NCBI RefSeq assembly: GCF_016888515.1
Contig: NZ_JAFEJK010000001.1
Coordinates: 3,041,327-3,105,326, forward strand
Origin: Shimia biformata
Lineage (GTDB): Bacteria > Pseudomonadota > Alphaproteobacteria > Rhodobacterales > Rhodobacteraceae
Direction: 5' to 3'
Length of the DNA stretch: 64,000 nucleotides
Numbering within the stretch: position 1 is the first letter of the stretch; each line of letters opens with the position of its first letter. Position numbers and translations under genes: made by a program. Under the pieces are notes generated by a model. It was given only the letters and a program-made list of their open reading frames with translations. It ran no database searches and was not told the origin of the DNA. Shown here one piece after another: positions 30,657-39,009 of the stretch.

Positions 30657-31121
30657 TTAGGCTAAGGCATAGAGATCAATCCGCACCGATTGACGCATCC
30701 GGGCGCCGACGCCGACAAACAACGTCCTGTTGACCCAATCATAGCGCGCGTCCCCTGTTTCCAGACGCGCCTGGGTCCGCATGTAGTAACTGGCAGGATC
30801 AACCTCATCGCCACGCGACACCGCCTCGATCACGTTGGGCGGTCCGTGGCGGAACCCGAAATTCACGATCTCGATGGTCGCGCCGTCGTGGGTCTCCATC
30901 GCATAGCGCGTATCCAGTTGGGCCAATCCGTCCGCATGGACCGTCTGCCAATCCGCCCCCAGGTTCAGGATTCGCCCCGACAGGCGCGGCCCCGCAACCG
31001 TGCCGCCAATGATCGGGATAATGCGCCGATGCCCACCGCGGCCCTGCCCCAACTCCCGGATCGGATCCAGATCGACAAGAAGTGTGCAAGTGAAGGTCAA
31101 CGTGGGTTTCGGCAAGTCCAT
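30657..31121 (-). CDS. DUF3237-family protein
   Basis: The protein has 154 residues, all soluble. It shows the pattern of DUF3237: GGHRRIIPIIGGTVAGPRLSG, then WQTVHADGLAQLDTRY, METHDGATIEI and a YYMRTQARLETG block. The function of the family is not known; members often sit beside catabolic genes. ATG 31121 is chosen because GGAG lies 8 bases upstream. It is divergent from the amidohydrolase gene with a 184-base gap. Confidence 0.82.
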   Translation of the reverse strand: MDLPKPTLTFTCTLLVDLDPIRELGQGRGGHRRIIPIIGGTVAGPRLSGRILNLGADWQTVHADGLAQLDTRYAMETHDGATIEIVNFGFRHGPPNVIEAVSRGDEVDPASYYMRTQARLETGDARYDWVNRTLFVGVGARMRQSVRIDLYALA

Positions 31122-31305
31122 GGCCAAGGCTCCTTTTCCATTTCAGCTTTTCGGCAACCCATTGAGTTGCCGCGATTACTCCAGTCAAGAGGCGCTAATC
31201 GTTCAGCGCCCGAGAGCGCGTCATGTCACTCGAACTCACTTAACTTCAATTTTGCTTTCCGGCATAACCATTATGCTGTATATCCATTTTCAACGGAGGA
31301 GCAAA

Positions 31306-32196
31306 ATGGTCGATTTCAACGCCGTCAAAGCCATTGATTTCCACACCCATGCGGAAGAACCGTGCAATCACGGACGCGACGATGGGTATAATGAATTTCA
31401 GGCGGGAATGGCTGCCTATTTCAAGAACCCGGCCGGGGCCGAGGGCATGTTGCCCACGGTTCAGGATACCGCCGCCTATTACCGCGAACGCAATATTGCG
31501 GCCGTGATCTTCCCGGTCGATGCCGAACGGGAAACCGGGTTCAAGCGCTATTCAAACGAAGAAGTCGCCCGGATCTGCGCTGAAAACGACGACATCCTGA
31601 TCCCGTTTGCCTCGATCGACCCGCACAAGGGCAAGGCCGGGGCCCGCGAGGTGCGCCGCCTGGTGCGGGAGTTCGGCGTGCGTGGTTTCAAGTTCCACCC
31701 GACAATGCAGGGGTTTTTCCCCAATGACCGCGAGGCCTGTTATACCGTATTGGAAGCCTGCGCCGAGGAGGGTGTCATAACCCTGTTCCACACTGGTCAG
31801 ACCGGCGTCGGTTCGGGGATGCGCGGCGGCATGGGGATGCGATTGAAATACTCAAACCCGATGCATCTGGATGACGTGGCGGTGGATTTTCCCGACATGC
31901 CGATCATCCTTGCGCACCCGTCCTTCCCCTGGACCGAGGAAGGGCTGGCCGTGGCCCAGCACAAGCCCAATGTCTATTACGACATGAGCGGCTGGAGCCC
32001 GAAATACTTCCCCGAGACCTTCATCCGCTATGCCAACTCGATCCTGAAACGGAAGATGCTGTTTGGCTCGGACTGGCCCGCGATCACACCCGACCGCTGG
32101 CTCGCCGATTTCGAGGCAGCGCCGTTCAAGGACGAGGTCCGGCCGCTGATTTTGAAAGAAAACGCGCTGCGGTTGTTGGGGCAGAAGGACAGCTGA
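31306..32196 (+). CDS. Amidohydrolase-2 family TIM-barrel hydrolase
   Basis: The protein has 296 residues. The metal site is clear: HxH in IDFHTHAEE, then FKFHPT, LAHPSFPW and the FGSDWP aspartate. Such enzymes include decarboxylases and lactone hydrolases of aromatic breakdown. It starts at ATG 31306 behind a perfect GGAGG site (ACGGAGGAGC). The flavin monooxygenase follows after 246 bases on the same strand, so both may serve one aromatic or heterocyclic pathway, but the substrate cannot be read. Confidence 0.87.
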   Translation: MVDFNAVKAIDFHTHAEEPCNHGRDDGYNEFQAGMAAYFKNPAGAEGMLPTVQDTAAYYRERNIAAVIFPVDAERETGFKRYSNEEVARICAENDDILIPFASIDPHKGKAGAREVRRLVREFGVRGFKFHPTMQGFFPNDREACYTVLEACAEEGVITLFHTGQTGVGSGMRGGMGMRLKYSNPMHLDDVAVDFPDMPIILAHPSFPWTEEGLAVAQHKPNVYYDMSGWSPKYFPETFIRYANSILKRKMLFGSDWPAITPDRWLADFEAAPFKDEVRPLILKENALRLLGQKDS

Positions 32197-32442
32197 GCAG
32201 GGAACGGGCAAGCGAAGTTTGGCGTCCGGTGTTGGCAGTCGGTCCGCGCCACTATTGGAAATGCCGGGCCGCGACCGCGATGCCATTTGCCCATGTCGAA
32301 ACCGCCTGCCCTGCACAATTGGACACCTCACCCGAGATACCAGGTCTGGCCTCATGGCTGCAAATCGGCTTTACACAATGTCAGAGAAACCTTCCAGCAC
32401 CACCAACAGGCACGCCGAGACAGGCGACAAAAGGAATAAACC

Positions 32443-33717
32443 ATGACCAACCCGGTGATCATTGCAGGCGGCGGTATCGGAGGCCTGACACTTGCCCTGA
32501 CGCTGCACCAGATCGGGGTTCCCTGCCGGGTTCTGGAAGCGTCGGAAGAAATGCGCCCGCTGGGTGTTGGCATCAATATCCAGCCCAACGCCATCCGAGA
32601 GCTTTTCGATCTTGGCATCACCACTGACGATCTCGACCGGGTCGGCGTGCAGGCCCGCGAATGGGCGCTTGTGGGGCTGAACGGCAAGGAAGTCTATGCC
32701 GAACCGCGCGGGCTTGAGGCGGGGTATCACTGGCCGCAATACGCTGTCCACCGGGGCGAAATGCACATGCTGCTCTTTCGCAAGGTGCAGGAGCGGCTTG
32801 GCACCGACGCGGTGCAACTTGGTACGCGTGTCACCGGGTATGACATCACGGCGGACGGTGTCACCGTCCAAACCACCCGCACCGATGGTCGCAGGACCGC
32901 TTTGTCCGCGCCGATTTTGATCGGGGCGGATGGTATTCATTCCGCCGTGCGCGCCCAGATGCACCCCAACCAACCTCCGATTCACTGGGGCGGCGCGATC
33001 ATGTGGCGCGGGACCGTGCGCGCCAAGCCCCTGCGCACGGGGTCGTCCTTTGTCGGTCTTGGCACCCATCGGCACCGCATGGTGATCTATCCGATCTCGG
33101 CCCCGGATGCCGATGGCAAGGCGCTGATCAACTGGATTGCCGAGGTGACCATGGACGGCTCTGACGGCTGGCAGCAGGACGGCTGGTTCCGCCCGGTCGA
33201 CCTGTCAGAGTTCGTGCATCACTTCGACGACTTCCGGTATGATTGGCTGGACGTGCCCTCCATGCTGCACCAGGCCGACTGCGCCTATGAGAATCCGATG
33301 ATCGACCGCGACCCGGTGGACAGCTGGGTCGATGGCCCGGTCGCCCTGCTGGGAGACGCGGCCCACGCAATGTATCCAACCGGGTCGAATGGAGCGAGTC
33401 AGGCCATCATCGACGCCCGTGTCCTGGGGGCCAAGATGGTGGCGAACGGGGTGACGCCCAAGGCGCTTGCCGCCTATGACTCGGAGCTTTGCGGCCCGGT
33501 TTCCGAATTGGTCCTGCGCAACCGTGGCGCCGGGCCATTTGGTCTCTTGAATCTGCTCGACGAACGCTGCGGCGGTGTGTTTGACACGATTGAGGATGTC
33601 ATTCCGGCGGATGAGCGCCACGACTTCATGGCGAAATACAAGGCCGCAGCGGGGTTCGCGATGGACAGGCTCAACGTCGCCCCGCCGACAATCCCCGAAG
33701 GCGCAATCGTGCGCTGA
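32443..33717 (+). CDS. FAD-dependent monooxygenase (PhzS/salicylate hydroxylase-like)
   Basis: The 424-residue flavoprotein has the dinucleotide fold GGGIGGLT (8-15), the middle motif LIGADGIHSAVR and the FAD-ribityl motif LLGDAAHAMYPTGSNG. These are the group A aromatic hydroxylase signatures. Members such as PhzS or 3-hydroxybenzoate 6-hydroxylase use NAD(P)H and oxygen. Its partners may be the amidohydrolase and the DUF3237 protein. It starts at ATG 32443 after an AAAAGGAA site. Confidence 0.9.
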   Translation: MTNPVIIAGGGIGGLTLALTLHQIGVPCRVLEASEEMRPLGVGINIQPNAIRELFDLGITTDDLDRVGVQAREWALVGLNGKEVYAEPRGLEAGYHWPQYAVHRGEMHMLLFRKVQERLGTDAVQLGTRVTGYDITADGVTVQTTRTDGRRTALSAPILIGADGIHSAVRAQMHPNQPPIHWGGAIMWRGTVRAKPLRTGSSFVGLGTHRHRMVIYPISAPDADGKALINWIAEVTMDGSDGWQQDGWFRPVDLSEFVHHFDDFRYDWLDVPSMLHQADCAYENPMIDRDPVDSWVDGPVALLGDAAHAMYPTGSNGASQAIIDARVLGAKMVANGVTPKALAAYDSELCGPVSELVLRNRGAGPFGLLNLLDERCGGVFDTIEDVIPADERHDFMAKYKAAAGFAMDRLNVAPPTIPEGAIVR

Positions 33718-33774
33718 CAGCCGCCCGCGACAAGACCTCTGACAGTTCATCAACCGTCGCGATGATTTCACTGC

Positions 33775-33796
33775 CCCGGAACCGTTTGGTTCCGGG
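33775..33796 (+). terminator. Hairpin after the monooxygenase gene
   Basis: A 9-bp perfect stem CCCGGAACC/GGTTCCGGG closes a GTTT tetraloop, 57 bases after the stop at 33717. No U-tract follows, so it may be a terminator without one or an RNA 3'-end stabiliser. Confidence 0.45.
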
Positions 33797-34025
33797 CGGC
33801 ATAGCTGCGTGTGGATCAACGAAACGCACGGCACGCGACCGTGAACACACGGTGCAACCATAGAGATTCGGTGCGCTGATCGCTTGGGCAACGGCAATAC
33901 CGGATACACGCCCCCACCCTCCGAAAAATCCGCCAAACGCAATTTACCATTAATTTACAGCGCACTGGCGAGTGTTTCGCTTGGGCGGGCAATGCGTGTT
34001 TTTCGTCTAAAAAATTTTATATTGG

Positions 34026-34040
34026 ATTTTGGATACAATT
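34026..34040 (+). promoter_or_regulatory. Shared operator motif ATTTTGGATACAATT before the ABC importer
   Basis: The 15 bases match exactly, on the other strand, a site before the GntR gene (46548-46562). The core is TTG-N4-CAA. It sits 40 bases upstream of the binding-protein start, inside the promoter region, as expected of a repressor site. The likely binder is the GntR protein encoded at 46589. Confidence 0.55.
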
Positions 34041-34079
34041 TGACCTAAGCAATTCTCATCGTTTGTTTGGGAGGAAAAC

Positions 34080-34880
34080 ATGCTCAAGACACTGGCCGCA
34101 GCTGCGGCATTCACCACACTGACCGTCGTACCTGCGATTGCGGACACGTTGGATGACGTCGTCGATCGCGGCACCCTGCGCTGTGGGGTCGTTCTGGATT
34201 TCCCGCCGATCGGATACCGGGACGCCAACAATGAACCCGCCGGCTTCGACGTGGATTACTGCAACGATCTTGCCGCCGCGCTCGAGGTCGAGGCCGAAGT
34301 GCTGCCGGTCACATGGGCGGAACGCCTGCCGGTGATCGTGACCGGCCGCGCCGACGTCGTGTTTGGCGCAACCTCGGACAGCCTGGCCCGCGCGCGCACC
34401 GTCGGCTTCACCATTCCCTACGCGATTTACTACGCTCAGGGCGTGGTCAACAAAGACAGCGGCATCGAAAGCTTCGAGGACATCCGCGGCAAGCGCGTGG
34501 CAGCGGCAATCGGCACCGTGCCGGAGCAGGAATGGCTGAAGATCGCTGCCGAATGGGGCGAGGAAGGCAACTATCAGGGCTACCAGTCCGAGAACGAGGT
34601 GTTCCTTGCCGTTGCGCAGGGCAAGGCGGATATTGGCATCACGACCAACACAGCCGTTCTGCCCATCACCCAGCAATATGACACGGTGGTTGCCGGACCG
34701 CGTATGCCATGGACCACCGACTATACCTCGGTCGTAGGCAAGCGCGAGGACGTGACCTGGCTGAATTACCTCAACCTGTTTGTCACCCATCAGGTGCGCT
34801 CGGGCCGCTATGCCGAGCTTTGGGGCAAATATGTCGGCGGCAACGCCCCTGAACTGCGCATCCCCGGTGTGATGTACTGA
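34080..34880 (+). CDS. ABC transporter substrate-binding protein, amino acid type
   Basis: The protein has 266 residues with a signal peptide (about 1-21, MLKTLAAAAAFTTLTVVPAIA). The mature part has the family 3 pattern: LRCGVVLDFPPIGYRD, PAGFDVDYCNDLAAAL, ADVVFGATSDSLAR. It acts in the periplasm and delivers a polar amino acid, here probably hydroxyproline or a related compound. ATG 34080 follows a GGGAGGAAAAC site. It is the first gene of an ABC operon; a hairpin separates it from the permease genes. Confidence 0.92.
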   Translation: MLKTLAAAAAFTTLTVVPAIADTLDDVVDRGTLRCGVVLDFPPIGYRDANNEPAGFDVDYCNDLAAALEVEAEVLPVTWAERLPVIVTGRADVVFGATSDSLARARTVGFTIPYAIYYAQGVVNKDSGIESFEDIRGKRVAAAIGTVPEQEWLKIAAEWGEEGNYQGYQSENEVFLAVAQGKADIGITTNTAVLPITQQYDTVVAGPRMPWTTDYTSVVGKREDVTWLNYLNLFVTHQVRSGRYAELWGKYVGGNAPELRIPGVMY

Positions 34881-34900
34881 TCCACCCCTTTTGGAACCAA

Positions 34901-34925
34901 TCCCGGCCCGTCATGCGGGCTGGGA
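34901..34925 (+). promoter_or_regulatory. Intercistronic hairpin after the ABC binding-protein gene
   Basis: TCCCGGCCCG pairs with CGGGCTGGGA around a TCATG loop, giving a 10-bp stem with one G-T wobble. It lies between the binding protein (stop 34880) and the permease start (34943). Such hairpins commonly protect the upstream mRNA and raise the amount of binding protein relative to the membrane parts. Confidence 0.5.
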
Positions 34926-34942
34926 CCTGGGGACCTGATCTC

Positions 34943-35605
34943 ATGTTTGACTACAATTTTCACTGGCGCCCGGTGATGAGAAGCCTGCCGGACCTGATCG
35001 ACGCAGCCTTTCTGACCTTGCAGGTCGCGGTTCTGGCAATGATCCTGGGGATCGTGATCGGGCTGTGCCTTGCGCTTATCCGCCTGCACAAGACCGGGCC
35101 GTTGTTGTGGCTGGCCTCGACCTGGGTCGAGCTGGCCCGCAACACCCCGGCCCTGTTTCAGCTGTTCTTCTTCGGCTTTGGCCTCGGCGCGTTTGGCCTG
35201 CACCTGTCGCCCTACATGATCGTGTTGGCAGGCCTGACCTTCAACTGCGCGGGCTATCTGGCCGAGAACTTCCGGGGCGGTTTTCAGGCGGTTCCCGACA
35301 CACAGGTCCGCGCCGCGCGCAGCCTTGGGATGACCGCCTGGCAGACCTATACGCGGATCGTGATCCCGCAGGTGTTCCGCATCGTCTATCACCCGATCAC
35401 CAACCAGATGGTCTGGGCCGTGCTGATGTCGTCGCTGGGCATGCTAGTGGGGTTTCGCGAACTGTCTGGCGAAACCCAGTTCTTTGCGTCCCGCACGTTC
35501 CGCATCTTCGAATATTTCACCGTCACCGCGGTCATCTACTACGTGATCGTCAAAATCATTCTCGGAGCTTCGCGCCTTCTGGCGATGCGGCTCTTTCGGT
35601 ACTGA
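34943..35605 (+). CDS. ABC transporter permease (amino acid), first of two
   Basis: The protein has 220 residues with about five hydrophobic segments. It carries the EAA-type cytoplasmic loop in QVRAARSLGMTAWQTYTRIVIPQ, which contacts the ATPase. It is a His/Glu/Gln/Arg/opine-type permease. ATG 34943 (MFDYNFHW) is chosen because the earlier ATG at 34913 lies inside the hairpin. The next gene follows after 10 bases. Confidence 0.9.
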   Translation: MFDYNFHWRPVMRSLPDLIDAAFLTLQVAVLAMILGIVIGLCLALIRLHKTGPLLWLASTWVELARNTPALFQLFFFGFGLGAFGLHLSPYMIVLAGLTFNCAGYLAENFRGGFQAVPDTQVRAARSLGMTAWQTYTRIVIPQVFRIVYHPITNQMVWAVLMSSLGMLVGFRELSGETQFFASRTFRIFEYFTVTAVIYYVIVKIILGASRLLAMRLFRY

Positions 35606-35615
35606 GGAGGCGGCA

Positions 35616-36278
35616 ATGGAACCGACTGTCAGCTTTTTCAGTGGCTTCACGTTGAACGACCTGTGGTTCCTGGGCGAAGCGGCCCTGCGGACCATGTGGA
35701 TCTCTGCCCTGTCGATCACCATTGGCACCGTTCTGGGCGTGCTTTTCGGCTGGGTGCTTTATGAGGGCAAATGGATCGCGACCCTGACGGTCGCCCCGTT
35801 TCTGGACATTTTCCGGTCGGTGCCACTGATCATCCAACTGGTCCTGTTTTACAACTTCGCCCCCATCGTCGGGCTGAATCTGGACCCGTTTGCATCGGGC
35901 GTCGTGATCCTGACGATCTACACCGCCGCGCTGGTCGCAAATGTCGCCCGCGGTGGCATGGAAGCGGTCCCGGCACCGATGCGCCGCGCCGCGCGCAGCC
36001 TTGGCATGACCTATTGGCAGGACCTGCGTCACGTTGTTCTGCCGATCGGCGGGCGCGCGGTCTTTCCGGCCTGGGTCGGCGTCGCGCTTGGGGTGATGAA
36101 GGACAGCGCCCTGGTCTCGGTGCTGGGCTATGTCGAGCTGCTCAAGGCCAGCCAGATCCTGATCACCCGCACCCAGGAACCGTTCCTTATCCTTACCCTC
36201 GCGGGCGCCTTCTACTTCGCGCTCAGCTACCCAATTTCGCGCTATGCCGCGACGCTTGAAAGAAAGTGGGCCCAATGA
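35616..36278 (+). CDS. ABC transporter permease (amino acid), second of two
   Basis: The protein has 220 residues with five hydrophobic segments and the EAA loop in PMRRAARSLGMTYWQDLRHVVLP. It pairs with the first permease to form the channel. The start has a GAGGAGGC site just before ATG 35616. Its stop overlaps the ATPase start (ATGA). Confidence 0.92.
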   Translation: MEPTVSFFSGFTLNDLWFLGEAALRTMWISALSITIGTVLGVLFGWVLYEGKWIATLTVAPFLDIFRSVPLIIQLVLFYNFAPIVGLNLDPFASGVVILTIYTAALVANVARGGMEAVPAPMRRAARSLGMTYWQDLRHVVLPIGGRAVFPAWVGVALGVMKDSALVSVLGYVELLKASQILITRTQEPFLILTLAGAFYFALSYPISRYAATLERKWAQ

Positions 36279-36997
36279 TCGAAATTCGTGACCTGCACAA
36301 ATACTTCGGGGCGTTACACGTGCTGAAGGGGATCAACCTTGACGTCAAGAAAGGGGAAGTCCTGTCAGTCATCGGCGCGTCGGGTTCGGGAAAATCCACC
36401 CTGCTCTATTGCATCAACGGGCTTGAGCCGATCCAGCAAGGCCATGTGACCGTGGATGGAACCGACGTTCACGCCCGTGGCACCGACATCAACGGCCTGC
36501 GTCAGAAACTGGGCATGGTGTTCCAGCAGTGGAACAGCTTCCCGCACCTGACGGCACTGGAAAACGTCGCGCTGGCCCCACGGATCGTGAAGGGCAAATC
36601 CCGCGCCGAGGCAAGCGATATTGCCAGAAAACAGCTGGGCCATGTCGGACTGGGCGAAAAGCTTGACGTTTATCCGTCGGCGCTGTCCGGCGGCCAGCAA
36701 CAGCGGCTGGCCATCGCGCGTGCGCTTGCGATGGAACCGGAATACATGCTGTTTGACGAGGCGACCTCGGCCCTCGACCCGGAACTAGTTGGCGAAGTGC
36801 TGGAAACCATGCGGATGCTGGCCGAGGAAGGCATGACGATGATCTGCGTCACCCATGAAATGGGCTTTGCGCGCGATGTCTCGGACCGTGTCGCCTTCTT
36901 CCATCAGGGCGTCATGGAAGAGATCGGCCCCCCGGCCCAGATCTTCGGCGATGCGCAATCCGAACACACCCGAAAATTCCTGGCCAACGTGCGCTGA
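36275..36997 (+). CDS. ABC transporter ATP-binding protein (amino acid)
   Basis: The protein has 240 residues. Walker A is GASGSGKST, the signature is LSGGQQQR, Walker B is YMLFDEATSALDP and the switch histidine is in CVTHEMGFA. This is the GlnQ/HisP group that energises polar amino acid import. ATG 36275 overlaps the permease stop. A DapA-family gene follows after 37 bases, so the importer and the catabolic genes are probably one transcript. Confidence 0.94.
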   Translation: MIEIRDLHKYFGALHVLKGINLDVKKGEVLSVIGASGSGKSTLLYCINGLEPIQQGHVTVDGTDVHARGTDINGLRQKLGMVFQQWNSFPHLTALENVALAPRIVKGKSRAEASDIARKQLGHVGLGEKLDVYPSALSGGQQQRLAIARALAMEPEYMLFDEATSALDPELVGEVLETMRMLAEEGMTMICVTHEMGFARDVSDRVAFFHQGVMEEIGPPAQIFGDAQSEHTRKFLANVR

Positions 36998-37034
36998 GCA
37001 CGCGGGACCAGATTTCCAAAAAAGGACCTCACCA

Positions 37035-37994
37035 ATGACCAAGAATATCTTTACCGGCACGATGCCGGCGCTCATGACCCCCTGCAAGGCGGACCGGACC
37101 CCGGATTTCGACGCCCTGGTCCGAAAGGGTCGTGAAATGATCGACGCCGGCATGTCCGCCGTTGTCTACTGCGGCTCGATGGGCGACTGGCCGCTTCTGA
37201 CCGACGCGCAGCGCATCGAAGGGGTCGAGCGCCTTGTTGACGCGGGCCTCCCGGTGGTCGTCGGCACCGGTGCGATCAATTCGCAGTCGGCGGTTGCCCA
37301 CGCCGCACATGCGCAAAAGATCGGGGCCGCCGGGCTGATGGTCATACCGCGCGTCCTGTCGCGCGGATCGTCGCCCATTGCGCAGAAAAACCACTTCAAA
37401 GCAATTCTCGAAGCCGCGCCCGACATCCCGGCCATCATCTACAACAGCCCCGTTTACGGTTTTGCCACCCGCGCCGACCTGTTCCTGGCGCTGCGCGCCG
37501 AGCATCCGAACCTGATCGGCTTCAAAGAGTTCGGTGGCAAAAGCGATCTGCGCTACGCCGCCGAGCATATCACCTCGAAGGACGATCAGGTCACGTTGAT
37601 GGTCGGGGTCGACACCGAGGTCTATCACGGCTTCGTCAACTGTGGCGCAACCGGTTCGATTACCGGGATCGGCACCGCCCTGCCCAAGGAAGCGCTGCTG
37701 CTGGCGGCCCTGTCCCAAAAAGCTGCGGCTGGCCACGCCGAAGCCCGCATGCGCGCGCGCGAACTGGAAGAAGCCTTTGGTGTTCTGGCCAGCTTTGACG
37801 AGGGAACCGACCTTGTACTCTATTACAAGTACCTCCTCGTCCTGAACGGAGAAGAGGAATACCGCCTGCACTTCAACGAAACCGACGAACTGACCGATGC
37901 CCAGCGCAACTACTGCGAACAGCAATATGCGCTGTTCCGCGCCTGGTTTGCAGACTGGTCGGCTCAGGGCGGGGTGATCGCCGAATGCATGTAG
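37035..37994 (+). CDS. DapA-family lyase, probable pyrroline-4-hydroxy-2-carboxylate deaminase
   Basis: The protein has 319 residues and the (beta/alpha)8 DHDPS fold. The Schiff-base lysine is K164 in LIGFKEFGG, with Y136/Y141 in IIYNSPVYG. In hydroxyproline clusters this family member deaminates 1-pyrroline-4-hydroxy-2-carboxylate to 2-oxoglutarate semialdehyde. The next gene is a 4-hydroxyproline epimerase, overlapping by 10 bases, which supports that job; dihydrodipicolinate synthase itself is unlikely here. Confidence 0.85.
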   Translation: MTKNIFTGTMPALMTPCKADRTPDFDALVRKGREMIDAGMSAVVYCGSMGDWPLLTDAQRIEGVERLVDAGLPVVVGTGAINSQSAVAHAAHAQKIGAAGLMVIPRVLSRGSSPIAQKNHFKAILEAAPDIPAIIYNSPVYGFATRADLFLALRAEHPNLIGFKEFGGKSDLRYAAEHITSKDDQVTLMVGVDTEVYHGFVNCGATGSITGIGTALPKEALLLAALSQKAAAGHAEARMRARELEEAFGVLASFDEGTDLVLYYKYLLVLNGEEEYRLHFNETDELTDAQRNYCEQQYALFRAWFADWSAQGGVIAECM

Positions 37995-38917
37995 TGGACA
38001 GCCATACCGGCGGCATGCCCACGCGGGTCATTCTCGATGGCGCGCCCGATCTTGGATCGGGAACGCTGGCCGAGCGCGCGCGCCGCCTGTCGGAAGACCA
38101 TGTGGCGTTCTGGAAATCGGTCCTGCTCGAGCCGCGCGGGAAACCGGGGATGGTGGGCGCGCTGCTGGTCGAACCACAAGACCCGGATTGCATTGCCGGT
38201 GTGATCTATTTCGACGCGAACGCGGTTCTGGGCATGTGCGGTCACGGCACGATCGGGTTGGCCGTCACGCTGTTCCACCTGGGCCGGATCGGGTTCGGGC
38301 GTCACCGCATAGAGACCCCGGCCGGTATCGTGTCAATCGACCTGACTGATGCGGCGACGGTGACCGTCACCAATGTCGAAAGCCGCCGCATGCAAAAAGG
38401 CGCAACACTTGACGTTGACGGTATCGGCACGGTGACAGGGGACGTCGCCTATGGCGGCAACTGGTTCTATATCGTGGACCCCAGCCCCATCCCGGTGCAA
38501 CCCGGCAATATCGCAGCCCTGACCGAGGCCGCCATTGCCGTGCGCAGCGCGGCGCGGGCCGCCGGGTTGGGCGACGAAGGTGGCGACCTGGTGGACCATG
38601 TGATTTTCCAGGACGCATCGGACAACCCCGCCATCCACAGCCGGAATTTCGTGCTTTGTCCCGACAACACCTATGACCGTTCGCCCTGTGGCACCGGCAG
38701 TTCGGCGCGACTGGCGTGTCTGGCTGCGGACGGCCGGCTGAACCCCGGCGCAGAAATACTGCAGGAAAGCGTGATCGGCAGCCCTTACCGGCTGTCGTAT
38801 CAGCCCGGCCCGAACGGGGGGATCATCCCCTCGATCACCGGTCAGGCTTTCGTGATGGCGCAAGGCACTCTGATCTTTGCCGAACAAGATCCCTTCAGGC
38901 GCGGCATTGCGGCCTGA
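37985..38917 (+). CDS. 4-hydroxyproline 2-epimerase (proline racemase family)
   Basis: The protein has 310 residues. Both catalytic cysteines are present: C85 in MCGHGTIG and C236 in DRSPCGTGSS. The N-terminus VVDSHTGG is typical. The enzyme converts trans-4-hydroxy-L-proline to cis-4-hydroxy-D-proline. It precedes a TRAP importer and lies in the same cluster as a D-amino acid oxidoreductase and the deaminase, the next steps of the pathway. ATG 37985 overlaps the deaminase stop by 10 bases. Confidence 0.9.
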   Translation: MHVVDSHTGGMPTRVILDGAPDLGSGTLAERARRLSEDHVAFWKSVLLEPRGKPGMVGALLVEPQDPDCIAGVIYFDANAVLGMCGHGTIGLAVTLFHLGRIGFGRHRIETPAGIVSIDLTDAATVTVTNVESRRMQKGATLDVDGIGTVTGDVAYGGNWFYIVDPSPIPVQPGNIAALTEAAIAVRSAARAAGLGDEGGDLVDHVIFQDASDNPAIHSRNFVLCPDNTYDRSPCGTGSSARLACLAADGRLNPGAEILQESVIGSPYRLSYQPGPNGGIIPSITGQAFVMAQGTLIFAEQDPFRRGIAA

Positions 38918-38928
38918 GGCACCACAGA

Positions 38929-38985
38929 GCCCGGGAAAAACCGGGCCAGACCACCGGTGCGCTTCGAAATGATCGAAGCGCACCG
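38929..38985 (+). promoter_or_regulatory. Tandem hairpins before the TRAP binding-protein gene
   Basis: Two hairpins fill the gap between the epimerase stop and dctP. The first is GCCCGG-GAAAAA-CCGGGC (38929-38946). The second is a 13-bp perfect stem CGGTGCGCTTCGA with TCGAAGCGCACCG around AATGA (38955-38985). No U-tract follows. They probably act as RNA stabilisers or processing sites rather than terminators. Confidence 0.55.
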
Positions 38986-39009
38986 ACACATCAAAAACAG
39001 AGGATGACC

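Larger units (their letters stand above)
33718..34079. other. Intergenic region with hairpin and ABC-importer promoter
   Basis: This 362-base stretch has no supported gene. It contains a strong GC hairpin near its start (33775-33796), which probably ends the monooxygenase transcript, and an AT-rich segment (33990-34045) with the shared 15-bp motif that leads into the ABC importer. Confidence 0.6.

Noticed and set aside
30654..30668. GCCTTAG-G-CTAAGGC palindrome as a terminator
   Set aside because: The loop would be one base, so the stem cannot form fully; there is no U-tract.
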